From Microlunatus flavus (GTDB taxonomy: Bacteria; Actinomycetota; Actinomycetes; Propionibacteriales; Propionibacteriaceae): 64,000 nt of DNA. Both the position numbers and the translations under genes were made by a program. Location: the NCBI RefSeq assembly GCF_900110855.1, contig NZ_FOFA01000003.1:1-64000 (forward strand). The letters run 5' to 3'. This document shows, one piece after another, positions 7,719 through 16,325 of this stretch. Numbering within the stretch: the first letter of the stretch is position 1; each line of letters opens with the position of its first letter. Below the pieces are notes generated by a model. The model was given only the letters and a program-made list of their open reading frames with translations, was not told where the DNA came from and did not search any database.

Positions 7719-9047
7719 GTGAGCCCGAACGACCCGCTCCCCCCGCTGGCCCGCAGCGTCTTCCCCCGCGGCTCCTGGAGCGAGGCCACCCGGATCGCCG
7801 ACGTGCTGCGGCGCGAGACCGTGGGCGGCGCGCTCCTGCTCGCCGCCACCGTGGTCGCGCTCGTCTGGGCGAACTCACCGTGGGCGAGCGCGTACGCGGC
7901 CCTGCGCGACCTGCGCGTCGGGCCGGCCGCCCTGCACCTCGACCTCAGCCTCGGGGCGTGGGCCGCCGACGGGCTGCTCGCGATCTTCTTCTTCGTCGCG
8001 GGGCTCGAGCTCAAGCGCGAGTTCGTCGCCGGCGACCTGCGCGACCCGCGCCGGGCCGCGCTGCCCGTCGTGGCCGCGGTGGGCGGCATGGCCGTCCCGG
8101 CGCTGGTGTTCGTCCTGGTCAACCTGCGCACGGGGTCCGGCGCCCTGCAGGGCTGGGCGATCCCGACCGCGACCGACATCGCGTTCGCGCTGGCCGTGCT
8201 GGCGGTCGTGAGCACGCACCTGCCGAGCGGGCTGCGCACGTTCCTGCTGACCCTCGCGGTCGTCGACGACCTGCTGGCCATCACGATCATCGCGGTCTTC
8301 TACACCCGCGAGCTGCACCCGCTCCTGCTGCTCGCGGCTCTCGTGCCGCTCGGGCTGTTCGGGCTGCTCGTGCAGCGCCGGGTGCGGTCGTGGTGGCTGC
8401 TCGTCCCGCTCGCCGTCGTGGCCTGGGCACTGGTCCACGCCTCCGGGGTGCACGCCACGGTGGCCGGCGTGCTGCTCGCCTTCACCGTGCCGGTCGTGCG
8501 CAGCCAGGCCGCCGGCGGGCCGGGTGCCGGGCCCGGCATGGCGGAGCACCTCGAGCACCGGGTGCGCCCGCTCTCGACGGGGTTCGCCGTGCCGGTTTTC
8601 GCCTTCTTCGCCGCCGGCGTCACGGTCGGCGGGTTCTCCGGGCTCACGGCGTCCCTGCAGGACACCGTCGCGCTCGGCATCACGCTCGGCCTCCTGGTGG
8701 GCAAGGCCGTCGGCGTCTTCGGCGCCACCTTCCTGATGGCCCGCTTCACGCGGGCCTCCCTCGACGAGGACCTGACCTGGGTCGACGTCGCCGGCCTGGC
8801 GGTGCTGGCCGGCATCGGCTTCACCGTGTCGCTGCTCATCGGCGAGCTCGCGTACGGCGCCGGCAGCGAGCGCGACGAGCACGTCAAGGTCGGCGTGCTG
8901 CTGGGCTCGCTGCTGTCGGCGCTGGTGGCGGCGACCGTGCTCCGGCTGCGGAACCGCACCTACCGCCGCCTGTGCGAGGCCGAGGCCCGCGACGACGACG
9001 GCGACGGGACGCCGGACGTCTACCAGGTCCCTCCCGCCCAGGGCTGA
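7719..9047 (+). CDS. nhaA: Na+/H+ antiporter NhaA
   Basis: A 442-residue membrane antiporter that exports sodium in exchange for protons. The NhaA signature is intact: [13 protein letters not shown], and VVDDLLAI with the paired aspartates needed for ion binding and transport. About 11-12 hydrophobic segments are visible. The chosen start is GTG at 7719 with GGAGG five bases upstream. An in-frame GTG at 7671 lies 10 nt after TAGGCT and could be an alternative leaderless start adding 16 residues. The acidic C-terminal tail ([11 protein letters not shown]) resembles a short EF-like stretch, without proof of calcium binding. Confidence 0.93.
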   Translation: MSPNDPLPPLARSVFPRGSWSEATRIADVLRRETVGGALLLAATVVALVWANSPWASAYAALRDLRVGPAALHLDLSLGAWAADGLLAIFFFVAGLELKREFVAGDLRDPRRAALPVVAAVGGMAVPALVFVLVNLRTGSGALQGWAIPTATDIAFALAVLAVVSTHLPSGLRTFLLTLAVVDDLLAITIIAVFYTRELHPLLLLAALVPLGLFGLLVQRRVRSWWLLVPLAVVAWALVHASGVHATVAGVLLAFTVPVVRSQAAGGPGAGPGMAEHLEHRVRPLSTGFAVPVFAFFAAGVTVGGFSGLTASLQDTVALGITLGLLVGKAVGVFGATFLMARFTRASLDEDLTWVDVAGLAVLAGIGFTVSLLIGELAYGAGSERDEHVKVGVLLGSLLSALVAATVLRLRNRTYRRLCEAEARDDDGDGTPDVYQVPPAQG

Positions 9048-9075
9048 GCGGGAGGCACCTGGAGCCGGGCAGGGG

Positions 9076-9603
9076 TCAGGCGACGGCGGCGAGGAGGACA
9101 GAGGGGTCGCCCTCCATCCACCGGCAGTCCATGACGAACCGCTCGACCCGGGGCCCGTCGGACGTGCTGCGGACCTCGAACGTCCAGGTGTTGCCCATCA
9201 GCGCGTGGCGCGTCCTGGTGACGTCGGGGCCCTCGCCGGGCAGGAAGTGCTGCGCGAGCGCGTACGCCTCGACGACCCAGCCCTCACCCCGGGTCCGGGC
9301 GGTGACGTTACTGACCAGGTGCTGGGTGTCCAGCGGGCCGACAGCGCCGATCATGGTCGGCACCACCGTGTCCCGCCCGCTGAGCACCGGGAACTCGAGC
9401 CCGATCCTCGTGGTGGCGGGCGTCAGGTCGACGACGACGTCCTCGGTGAGCAGGCGCTCGAGGACCGATGCGTCGCCCTCGTCGAGCGCCTTCGCCCACA
9501 GCAGGGGCAGGCGCGCGAGGGTGCGCTCGGTCTCGGGCGTGACCTCGGTGCCGGGTCCGCCGGCGGGGGTGGTGGCGGTGGGGGTGGTGGACGTGACGGT
9601 CAT
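9076..9603 (-). CDS. SnoaL-like / NTF2-fold protein
   Basis: A 175-residue protein with a Thr/Pro-rich N-terminus (residues 1-22) and an NTF2-like domain after it. The pattern WAKALDEGDASVLERLLTEDVVVDL is interrupted here only for description; it is the typical opening of the SnoaL-like group, which includes hydroxylases, isomerases and non-enzymatic binders. The reaction cannot be assigned. The gene lies 51 bp downstream of an SDR dehydrogenase on the same strand. Both are probably controlled by the divergent TetR regulator, so it may act on the same substrate. Confidence 0.7.
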   Translation of the reverse strand: MTVTSTTPTATTPAGGPGTEVTPETERTLARLPLLWAKALDEGDASVLERLLTEDVVVDLTPATTRIGLEFPVLSGRDTVVPTMIGAVGPLDTQHLVSNVTARTRGEGWVVEAYALAQHFLPGEGPDVTRTRHALMGNTWTFEVRSTSDGPRVERFVMDCRWMEGDPSVLLAAVA

Positions 9604-9654
9604 GGTCGGGGCTCCTCGGGTGGTGCGGCGTGGGGGTCGGCTGGGAGGACGCGG

Positions 9655-10401
9655 TCAGGCGATGGTGCTGCCGCCGTCGACGAAGAGCTCGCTGCCGGTC
9701 ATGCCGGAGCTCTCGGAGGAGACCAGGAACAGCACGGCGGCGGCGACCTCCTCGGGGCGCAGGAGCCGGCCCAGCGGCATGCCGGCCGCGATCGTCTGCA
9801 GCAGCGCGTCGGGGTCGGCGGGAGCCAGGCCCTTCAGCCCCGGCGTCTCGGTCGGGCCGGGCACGACGGTGTTGATCCGTACGCCCCGCGGCGCCAGCTC
9901 GCGCGCCCAGGTCCGCGTCATCGCGACGACGGCCGCCTTGCTCGCGCCGTAGACGCCGAAGCCGCGCTCGGTGCCGGTGGCGGAGGTGGAACCGGTGACG
10001 ACGATCGCCGCACCCGGGTTGAGGAACCGCACCGCGCCCTGCACGGTCAGCGCCGTGCCGCGCACGTTCGTCGCGAACGTGGTGTCGATGTCGGCCGCGG
10101 TGACTTCGGTGAGCGCCCCGAGCTCGCCCACGCCGGCGTTGGCGTGGACCGCGTCGAGCCCGGCTCCCCGGGCCTCGACGGCCGCGAAGAGCGCGGCCAC
10201 GCCGGCCGGGTCGGTCGCGTCCGCCTGCACCGCGGTGACGCGGTCGCCGAGCTCGGAGGCGACCTCGTCGAGCGCCGACTGCCGGCGGCCGCTGACGACG
10301 ACGTGCGCGCCCTCCTCGACGAACCGGCGGACGACCGCCAGCCCGATCCCCGACGTCCCGCCGGTCACGAGCGCCGTCTTGCCGGCCAGTGCCTGAGCCA
10401 T
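9655..10401 (-). CDS. Short-chain dehydrogenase/reductase (SDR)
   Basis: A 248-residue classical SDR. The cofactor motif is TGGTSGIG (residues 14-21), NAGVGELG follows the fourth strand, and the active site is the YGASK pattern (Tyr and Lys) with an upstream Ser in the TGSTSATG loop. The substrate is unknown. The ATG at 10401 has CGGAGGATC in front of it. It is divergent from a TetR-family repressor with a palindromic site between them, so induction by a ligand of that repressor is likely. Confidence 0.88.
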   Translation of the reverse strand: MAQALAGKTALVTGGTSGIGLAVVRRFVEEGAHVVVSGRRQSALDEVASELGDRVTAVQADATDPAGVAALFAAVEARGAGLDAVHANAGVGELGALTEVTAADIDTTFATNVRGTALTVQGAVRFLNPGAAIVVTGSTSATGTERGFGVYGASKAAVVAMTRTWARELAPRGVRINTVVPGPTETPGLKGLAPADPDALLQTIAAGMPLGRLLRPEEVAAAVLFLVSSESSGMTGSELFVDGGSTIA

Positions 10402-10457
10402 GATGATCCTCCGTGTAGGTTGTTGACTGCTTGGTCTCGAACACTACACCCGTAGCA

Positions 10458-10469
10458 GACCAATTGGTC
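10458..10469. promoter_or_regulatory. Palindromic operator between SDR and TetR genes
   Basis: GACCAATTGGTC is a perfect 12-bp palindrome located 25 bp before the TetR start codon and 57 bp before the SDR start. A second partial half, TTGGTCTC, lies at 10431-10438. The layout is typical of TetR-family autoregulatory operators. Confidence 0.6.
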
Positions 10470-10493
10470 AAGAACTCGGACAGGAGGCTCCCG

Positions 10494-11123
10494 GTGCCAC
10501 GACCCCGCACGTTCGACGAGGCCGACGTCGTCGCCCGCGCCCGCGAGGCCTTCGCCGAGACGGGCTTCGCCGGCACGTCGCTCGACACGCTCCTCGAGGC
10601 CACCGGCCTCGCCCGCCAGAGCCTCTACAACGCCTTCGGCGGCAAGAAGGAGCTGTTCATGCGGGCGTTCCTCAGCGGGACCGCGGAGGCGGTGGAGGCG
10701 GTGGAGGCGATCCGGCACGGTTCGGACAGCCCGATCAGCCGCATCCGTACGCAGCTGGTCAAGATGGCCGTCCTGCACGGCGGGGGGCAGGCGCCGCCGT
10801 CGCTGTTCATGAAGGCCGCGGTCGAGCTCTCGGCGCGCGAGCCCGAGGTCGCCACGACGGCCGCGGCGGCCTTCGACGCCATCCGCACGCACTACGCGGC
10901 GTGCATCGCCGAGGCCCAGGAGGCCGGCGAGGTCGACCCGGCCGCCGACGCCGACTCGCTGGGCGCGTTCTTCTGCGCGGTGATCGAGGGCATGGCCCTC
11001 CTCGGCGGCACGGGCGTGCCCCGCGCCCGGCTGCTCGACATCGGGCTCACGAGCCTGGCCGCGCTGCCGGCCACCGAGCTCGGCCGCGCGCACCTGGGCA
11101 CGGACGACGGCGACTGGTCCTGA
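10494..11123 (+). CDS. TetR/AcrR family transcriptional regulator
   Basis: A 209-residue one-component regulator. The N-terminal helix-turn-helix spans roughly residues 8-54 (FAETGFAGTSLDTLLEATG then RQSLYNAFGGKKEL), and the remainder is the helical ligand-binding domain. The start is GTG at 10494 with AGGAGG six bases upstream; an earlier in-frame start at 10431 would place the operator inside the coding region and lacks such a site. It probably represses the divergent SDR and SnoaL-like pair and itself. The inducer is unknown. Confidence 0.88.
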   Translation: MPRPRTFDEADVVARAREAFAETGFAGTSLDTLLEATGLARQSLYNAFGGKKELFMRAFLSGTAEAVEAVEAIRHGSDSPISRIRTQLVKMAVLHGGGQAPPSLFMKAAVELSAREPEVATTAAAAFDAIRTHYAACIAEAQEAGEVDPAADADSLGAFFCAVIEGMALLGGTGVPRARLLDIGLTSLAALPATELGRAHLGTDDGDWS

Positions 11124-11166
11124 CGCGGGCGTAGCGGGCTCCGGCGCGTCGAGGGCTCGCCGTTCC

Positions 11167-11814
11167 TCAGCCGACGACGACGGCGCTGCCGCGGTCGCCG
11201 CTACCCGCAGCGGCCGGGCAGCGGGCGCGGGTGGTTCCGCTGGTCGCGGTGGCGCTCCAGTGCCACTGGTCGCCGACGGTCACCAGGAGGCTGCGGGGGA
11301 CGCCCACGTGCACCTGGTTGCCCATCACGTGGAGGTGGTCCTCGGGCGCGCGGGCCGATCCTGAGCCGGTCGAGGTCGTGATTCGCAGCGCGACGGGGAC
11401 GGACCCGCGGACCGTGGCGGTGACGACCAGGGCGGGCTGCTCGTCCCCGGCGACGGCGGTGCCCGGGCCGGCGGTGAGGCGGACGACCAGCTCGTCTCGG
11501 ACCGTCTGCTCCAGGGTGAAGGCGATGACGAGCTGGTCGCCCTGAGCCGTCAGCTCCACCGCTAAGAGGGCGGCCGGCCCTCCGCCGGGGGAGGGCCGGG
11601 TGCAGGAGCTCGTGAGGTCGCCGGCGGCGGGCAGCGCGGTCGGGGCTGCGTGCGCCTGCGCCGCGTTCCCCTCGGCCGCGGGTGCGGCTGCGCTCGTCGG
11701 GCCGAGGGCACAGCCGGTCGCCGCCAGGCTCAGCACCACCGCGGCGGACGCGCCCCGCAGGCCCCGGAGGGCGGGCCTGCGGGGGCGCCTCGCTGGGGTG
11801 GTGGTGCTGGTCAC
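11167..11814 (-). CDS. Lipoprotein of unknown function, cupredoxin partner
   Basis: A 215-residue predicted lipoprotein: a basic N-terminus, a hydrophobic segment and the lipobox LAATGC with C35 as the lipidated residue. An Ala-rich linker follows, then a beta-rich domain. The stretch DHLHVMGNQVH (H160, H162, M164, H169) groups His and Met residues in a way that could bind copper, which is only a suggestion. No family is recognised. The GTG start overlaps the stop of the upstream cupredoxin gene by 4 bp, so the two are translationally coupled and probably work together at the cell surface. Confidence 0.7.
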   Translation of the reverse strand: MTSTTTPARRPRRPALRGLRGASAAVVLSLAATGCALGPTSAAAPAAEGNAAQAHAAPTALPAAGDLTSSCTRPSPGGGPAALLAVELTAQGDQLVIAFTLEQTVRDELVVRLTAGPGTAVAGDEQPALVVTATVRGSVPVALRITTSTGSGSARAPEDHLHVMGNQVHVGVPRSLLVTVGDQWHWSATATSGTTRARCPAAAGSGDRGSAVVVG

Positions 11815-12332
11815 GACGGCTTGACGGTGACCGTCGTGCGCATCCACGGGTGGATCAGGCACTGGAACCTGTGCACACCGACCGTCGGCTGCTGGGCCGC
11901 CGAGGACGTGCCCGGCGCTACCAGCGTCTGGAGGAACCTGCCGAAGTCGCAGTTGTCGACCGTGTCCTGGACGGCCTGGTTCCACTCGGGCACGCACCCC
12001 TTGCCGAACTGGTCCACCTCGGTGAAGGTGTGGACGATCCCACCGACGTTGGTGGCGGCGACCGAGTCGCCCTGGTCCAGCCCGATGCTCCGCTGCCGGA
12101 TCCACCAGGCGCCGCTGCCGCCGTCGGCCAGCTCCTCACGGAACTCGGGAAGGCTCACGCTCCCGGCCGACCGGGTGCACAGACCCGGGAACTCGACGTC
12201 CCAGCTGGCCTTGTCGCAGGCGTCCCGCAGCTCCAGCACCCGGTCGTGCGGGGCGTCGGCCTGCGCGGTGGCCGGGGCGAGCAGGGGCAGGGTCGCCAGC
12301 GCGAACGCGGCGAGCACGGCTTTCTTGATCAT
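11811..12332 (-). CDS. Secreted cupredoxin (plastocyanin/azurin-like)
   Basis: A 173-residue exported protein with a signal peptide (about 1-26, ending TAQADA). The C-terminal half has the type-1 copper pattern: H101 in GGIVHTF, then C158, H161 and M164 in FQCLIHPWM, followed by TTVTV. This is the ligand set of blue copper electron carriers. About 70 residues between the signal peptide and the copper domain have four cysteines and no recognised fold. The ATG at 12332 is preceded by GGAG at a six-base spacing; an upstream ATG (12344) would put that site inside the gene. The partner lipoprotein gene follows with a 4-bp overlap. Electron-transfer partners are not encoded nearby. Confidence 0.78.
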   Translation of the reverse strand: MIKKAVLAAFALATLPLLAPATAQADAPHDRVLELRDACDKASWDVEFPGLCTRSAGSVSLPEFREELADGGSGAWWIRQRSIGLDQGDSVAATNVGGIVHTFTEVDQFGKGCVPEWNQAVQDTVDNCDFGRFLQTLVAPGTSSAAQQPTVGVHRFQCLIHPWMRTTVTVKPS

Positions 12333-12509
12333 GGTGGTCTCCATCGTGGGAGTGCTCGGCCTCGGACGGCTCGTGGATGAACGGTCGACTTCGAGGTTCG
12401 CAGCCCGCGCAGAGCCCGGCCATCCCACCATTTGAGGGGGTGCCGCCGGCGCAGGCGCCGGTCCACGCCGGACCGGGGCGAGCACGCCGGGGCCGGGGGC
12501 GCACACGCT

Positions 12510-12547
12510 GCCGGTCACGAGCGGGGACCGTCCCGCTCGTGACCGGC
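12510..12547 (-). terminator. Strong hairpin terminator after the SDR operon
   Basis: A perfect 16-bp stem (arms 12510-12525 and 12532-12547) with a 6-nt loop, 20 bp beyond the stop of the minus-strand SDR gene. It would end the four-gene operon that begins at 16254. Confidence 0.65.
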
Positions 12548-12567
12548 TCGGCGACCACCGGGAGGGA

Positions 12568-13470
12568 CTACGAGGCTCGCGCGGCGGGCGGCAGCAGGTC
12601 CTCCAGCCCGAGGCGGCGGTAGAAGTCGGCCCGGACGCGGTCGCCGACCCGGTTGACCTCCTCGGCGCCGTCGTCCGCCGGGTCGATGTGCACCCGGTAG
12701 GGGCGCGTCCCGCGCGGGGCGTCGACGACGGTCACGATGGCGCGCGCCACGTCCTCGGGGTCGGCGTCGGGCGGCGACAGCGCCGCCAACCGCTGGCCGA
12801 CCTGGTCCACCAGCCCGGCGTAGCGGGCCTCGTACGCCTGCTCGACGGCCGCGTCGTCGGCGTGCCCCGCGTGCGCGAAGTGGTTCGTCCCGGTGGTGAA
12901 CGAGCCCGGGACGACGATCGTCGTCTCGATCCCGAACCGGGACAGCTCCGCGGCGTAGCTCACGGCGAGCGAGTCCTCCGCCGCCTTCGCGGCGAAGTAG
13001 GGGGCGAGGTACGGGGGAGTGCCGCCACGGGTGCTGGTCGAGCCCACCCAGACCACCAGCCCCTGCCCGCGCTCGCGCAGGTGCGGCAGGACCGCCCGGT
13101 TGACGCGCTGCGTCGAGAGCACGTTGACGTCGTAGACGGCCGCGAGCTGCTCGGGCGTGAAGGCCTCCGTCGGACCGAGGACCATGTGGCCCGCGTTGTG
13201 CACCACGACGTCGACCCCCCGACCCGCGGCGAGCACCTGCGCGACGGCCGCGTCGACCGGACCCTGGTCGGACACGTCCATCTCGACCGCCCTCGCCGTG
13301 ACGTGGTGCTCCGCCGCGAAGGCGTCGAGGTCGGACACCGCGGCAGCGTTGCGGCCCTCGGTGTCCCGCATCCCGGCCCACACGTCGTGGCCGGCGCGGG
13401 CCAGGTGGCGCACGGTCATGGCGCCGAAGCCGGACGAGGCACCGGTGACGAGGACGACCTGGGCGCTCAT
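12568..13470 (-). CDS. SDR family oxidoreductase
   Basis: A 300-residue SDR. Cofactor motif TGASSGFG near residue 10, HNAGH in place of NNAG, a serine in WVGSTSTRG and the catalytic YFAAK. The C-terminal extension (after about residue 240) resembles the longer SDRs that act on bulky substrates. The ATG at 13470 overlaps the stop of the upstream SDR gene by 4 bp, making it the last gene of a coupled operon with an amino-acid dehydrogenase, an AraC regulator and another SDR. Substrate unknown. Confidence 0.87.
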   Translation of the reverse strand: MSAQVVLVTGASSGFGAMTVRHLARAGHDVWAGMRDTEGRNAAAVSDLDAFAAEHHVTARAVEMDVSDQGPVDAAVAQVLAAGRGVDVVVHNAGHMVLGPTEAFTPEQLAAVYDVNVLSTQRVNRAVLPHLRERGQGLVVWVGSTSTRGGTPPYLAPYFAAKAAEDSLAVSYAAELSRFGIETTIVVPGSFTTGTNHFAHAGHADDAAVEQAYEARYAGLVDQVGQRLAALSPPDADPEDVARAIVTVVDAPRGTRPYRVHIDPADDGAEEVNRVGDRVRADFYRRLGLEDLLPPAARAS

Positions 13471-14213
13471 CGGGCCACACCGCCGTTGACGGGCAGGACC
13501 TGGCCGTTGACCCACCGGCCGGGGCCGGCGAGGAAGGCGACGAGCTCGGCCACGTCGTCGGGGCGGCCCAGACGTTCGAGCGGTGGCGCCGAGGCGAGCC
13601 GGTCGACGGTCTCCTGGTCCTTGCCCTCGAGGAAGAGCGGCGTCGCGGTCGGCCCCGGGGCCACGGCGTTGACGGTGACGTCCCGGCCGCGCAGCTCCCG
13701 CGCGAGGATCAGGGTCATGGCGTCGACCGCGCCCTTGCTGGCGGCGTACGCGCTGTAGGTCGGTAGCGCGAGGGCGACCACCGAGGTCGAGAAGTTGATC
13801 AGCGCGCCCCCGGGTCGCAGCCGGCGGACGGCCTGCTGGTCGACGACGAAGGTGCCGCGGACGTTCGTCCGGTGCATCCGGTCGAGGTCGTCGAGGTCGA
13901 GCTCGGCGAGCGGGGCCAGCAGCATGACGCCGGCCGTGTGGACGACGACGTCGACACCGCCGTGGGCCTGCTCGACGCGGTCGAAGAGGGCGGCGACCTC
14001 GGTCTCGTCGGCGACGTCGGCCTGCTCGGCCACCGCCGTGCCGCCCGCGGCGACGATGTCGGTCACGACGGCGCGGGCGCGGTCCTCCCGGCCGGCGTGG
14101 TGGACGACGACGGTCATGCCGTCGGCGGCCAGGCGGCGCGACACCGCGGTCCCGATCCCTCCGGACCCGCCGGTGACGACGGCCACCCGGGGCTGTGCTG
14201 ATGGTTCGCTCAT
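13467..14213 (-). CDS. SDR family oxidoreductase
   Basis: A 248-residue classical SDR with TGGSGGIG for cofactor binding, HTAGV replacing the usual NNAG, and YAASK at the active site. The NNAG change removes the asparagine that normally stabilises the central sheet, although similar variants are known in active SDRs. The ATG at 14213 overlaps the end of the AraC gene by 4 bp. It is part of the operon 16254 to 12568 and may act in series with the neighbouring SDR. Confidence 0.87.
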   Translation of the reverse strand: MSEPSAQPRVAVVTGGSGGIGTAVSRRLAADGMTVVVHHAGREDRARAVVTDIVAAGGTAVAEQADVADETEVAALFDRVEQAHGGVDVVVHTAGVMLLAPLAELDLDDLDRMHRTNVRGTFVVDQQAVRRLRPGGALINFSTSVVALALPTYSAYAASKGAVDAMTLILARELRGRDVTVNAVAPGPTATPLFLEGKDQETVDRLASAPPLERLGRPDDVAELVAFLAGPGRWVNGQVLPVNGGVAR

Positions 14214-15121
14214 GACGGCGACCCTTCCAGCGGCACGGCCCCCGCGCTTCCACGCGGTTGCGCTGGTGGTTCGCCTGCTTGCTGCCGGCCCAGCTCCTGC
14301 CGGTAGCGGCTCGGGGTCGTGCCCAGCGCCCGCTGGAAGGCGGTCGTCAGGTGGCCCGGGCTGCTGAACCCGCACGCGTACGCGACCTCCGTCACCGACG
14401 CCGTGGTCGAGGCGAGCATCTCCTGCGCGGTCCGCAGGCGCAGGGCGGCGAGGTAGCGCACCGGCGTCGTGCGGTGCTCGGCCTTGAAGACGCGCAGGAA
14501 GTGCCAGGGCGACAGGCCGGCCACCGTCGCCAGGTCGACGAGGGTGAGCGGCTCCGCCAGGTGCTCCCGCATGTGGGCGCGCACCCGCGCGGTCCGCCGC
14601 TGCTCGCGCGGGACCGGGGCCGGCGCGGGCAGGGCGGCGTAGCGGGTGAGCAGGTGGACCACCAGGAAGCGGACGGCGGTCTCGGCGTAGAGCTCCGGCG
14701 CGCGAGCGGCCTCGGCCGCCGCCAGGCCCTTGAGGAGCTGCACCGTGGTCGGGTCGTCGAAGCCGAGGCTGTCCAGGACCGGTGCCGTCCGCCGCCCCCA
14801 CAGCTCGTGCGCGGCCTCCCGCACGAGGGTCCCGGGCAGCACCGCCTGGAGCGTCACGACGGTCTGGGGCGAGGTCGCCCGCCAGCGCAGCTGCGTCGCA
14901 CGGCCCGGCGCGGTCAGGCTCACCGTGCCCGGTCGGTGCTCGGCCCGCCGCCACGAGCGCCCCGACGCCGACTCGATCGTCTTGGTGCCGCCGAGCAGCA
15001 GCACCAGCCGCTGCACGTCGGCCGGCGGGATCCGCAGGTCGTCGGTCTGCGCCGGCTCCTGCACGCGGCGCAGCGACCAGGCGGGCTCGGCCGGACGGCC
15101 GCCGCTCGCGGGCGAGGTCAC
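14210..15121 (-). CDS. AraC family transcriptional regulator
   Basis: A 303-residue regulator. The N-terminal half looks like the cupin-type AraC ligand domain (RLVLLLGGTKTIESASG, about 41-57). The C-terminal third has two helix-turn-helix units: LTLVDLATVAGLSPWHFLRVF and, 40 residues on, VTEVAYACGFSSPGHLTTAF with the typical CGF/S-F recognition signature. The GTG at 15121 overlaps the dehydrogenase stop by 4 bp, and its own stop overlaps the next SDR start by 4 bp. A regulator sitting inside the operon it may control is unusual but not rare. Confidence 0.87.
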   Translation of the reverse strand: MTSPASGGRPAEPAWSLRRVQEPAQTDDLRIPPADVQRLVLLLGGTKTIESASGRSWRRAEHRPGTVSLTAPGRATQLRWRATSPQTVVTLQAVLPGTLVREAAHELWGRRTAPVLDSLGFDDPTTVQLLKGLAAAEAARAPELYAETAVRFLVVHLLTRYAALPAPAPVPREQRRTARVRAHMREHLAEPLTLVDLATVAGLSPWHFLRVFKAEHRTTPVRYLAALRLRTAQEMLASTTASVTEVAYACGFSSPGHLTTAFQRALGTTPSRYRQELGRQQAGEPPAQPRGSAGAVPLEGSPS

Positions 15122-16254
15122 CCGGCGACCGCCGACCCGGCCCCGGCTCCGGCTCCGGCCCCGGCCCCGGCCCCGGCGACGATCGCGCGGGCGCGCGTCA
15201 AGGCGGCCTGGTGGGGTGGGACGTCCGCCGCGGCCGCGTCGCGGAGGACCGCCGCGAGCGTGGTGCCGATGCCCGCCACCCGTTCCGCCGCGACGGACTC
15301 CGGCTGGGCGTCCAGCTCGCGCGCGACGGCCCGGACGATGCCGCCCGCGCTGACGACGTAGTCCGGGGCCCAGACCACCCCGCGGCGGTGCAGCGTGGTC
15401 GCCACCTCCTCGCCGGCGAGCTGGTTGTTCGCCGGGCCGACGACGCCGGCGCACCGGAGCCTCCCCGCGAGCTCGGGCGTGAGCAGCCCGCCGACGGCGG
15501 CGGGGACGAGCAGGTCGAGGTCGGTGACGGGCAGCAGGTCGGGGGCGACCCATCGGGCTCCGACCTCGCCGGCCAGGACGCGACGGCCGGGGTCGGCGTC
15601 GGCGACGACCAGGTCGGCGCCCGCTGCGGCGAGCGTCCGTACGAGGCGGCCGCCGACGCTGCCCAGGCCGAGCACCCCGATCCGCAGCCCGGCCACGTCG
15701 TCGGTGCCGAACAGGTGCGCGGCGAGCGCCCGGACCGCGGCGACGGTCCCGTCCGCGGTCGCCGGCCCCGAGTCGCCGCTGCCGCCGGCCGCGCTGGTGC
15801 GGCAGAACACGTGGTCGGTGCGGCGACCGACCACGTCCATGTCGGCCGGGCCGGTGCCGACGTCGGGGCCGGTCCAGTAGGCGCCCCGCAGGTCCGCCAC
15901 GGCGTCGCCCACGTCGAGCATGAGCGCCTCGCGGTCGGCGCCCGCGGGGGCGGCCGCACCGGGTGGCAGCACGACCACGGCCTTGCCGCCGCCCCGGGCC
16001 AGACCCGCGAGAGCGGCCTTCCAGGTCATGGCCTGCGACAGCCGCAGGGCGTCGGCGACCCCGGCGCGCCAGCCGGCGTACGGACGGACGCGGCAGCCGC
16101 CGAGGGCAGGACCGAGCGCGGTGCTGTGCACCGCGACCACCACCGTCCTGCCGCTGCGGCGGCCGCGCGTCACGACCACCCGCTCGTGCTCGAGCGCTGC
16201 TGCCTCGACCATCGCGTCCGGGGTGGGTCCCAGGGTCGAGCTCGGGTCCGGCAC
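15118..16254 (-). CDS. Leucine/phenylalanine dehydrogenase family amino-acid dehydrogenase
   Basis: A 378-residue Glu/Leu/Phe/Val dehydrogenase-type enzyme, predicted to deaminate a branched or aromatic L-amino acid oxidatively with NAD. The catalytic region is intact: GGCRVRPY, MTWKAALAG with K79 and GGGKAVV with K91. The Rossmann motif GVLGLGSVGG and the DAD acidic end of the second strand indicate NAD preference. The C-terminus carries an odd Ala-Gly repeat encoded by a hexanucleotide repeat. The GTG at 16254 has AAGGAGGAG upstream. It is divergent from an Lrp/AsnC regulator, the usual controller of such genes. Confidence 0.88.
   Translation of the reverse strand: MPDPSSTLGPTPDAMVEAAALEHERVVVTRGRRSGRTVVVAVHSTALGPALGGCRVRPYAGWRAGVADALRLSQAMTWKAALAGLARGGGKAVVVLPPGAAAPAGADREALMLDVGDAVADLRGAYWTGPDVGTGPADMDVVGRRTDHVFCRTSAAGGSGDSGPATADGTVAAVRALAAHLFGTDDVAGLRIGVLGLGSVGGRLVRTLAAAGADLVVADADPGRRVLAGEVGARWVAPDLLPVTDLDLLVPAAVGGLLTPELAGRLRCAGVVGPANNQLAGEEVATTLHRRGVVWAPDYVVSAGGIVRAVARELDAQPESVAAERVAGIGTTLAAVLRDAAAADVPPHQAALTRARAIVAGAGAGAGAGAGAGSAVAG
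15135..15176 (+). repeat. Hexanucleotide tandem repeat in the dehydrogenase C-terminus
   Basis: Seven consecutive 6-bp units of the form CCCCGG or CTCCGG (first unit ACCCGG). On the coding (minus) strand they give an alternating Ala-Gly tail close to the stop codon. The repeat number could vary by slippage without changing frame. Confidence 0.85.
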
Positions 16255-16325
16255 GGTCTCCTCCTTCGTCGCGCGCCGGTCGGCGCGCCGGTGCTGTTCG
16301 GGTTGCGTGACGTAGCGTGGTCGAA

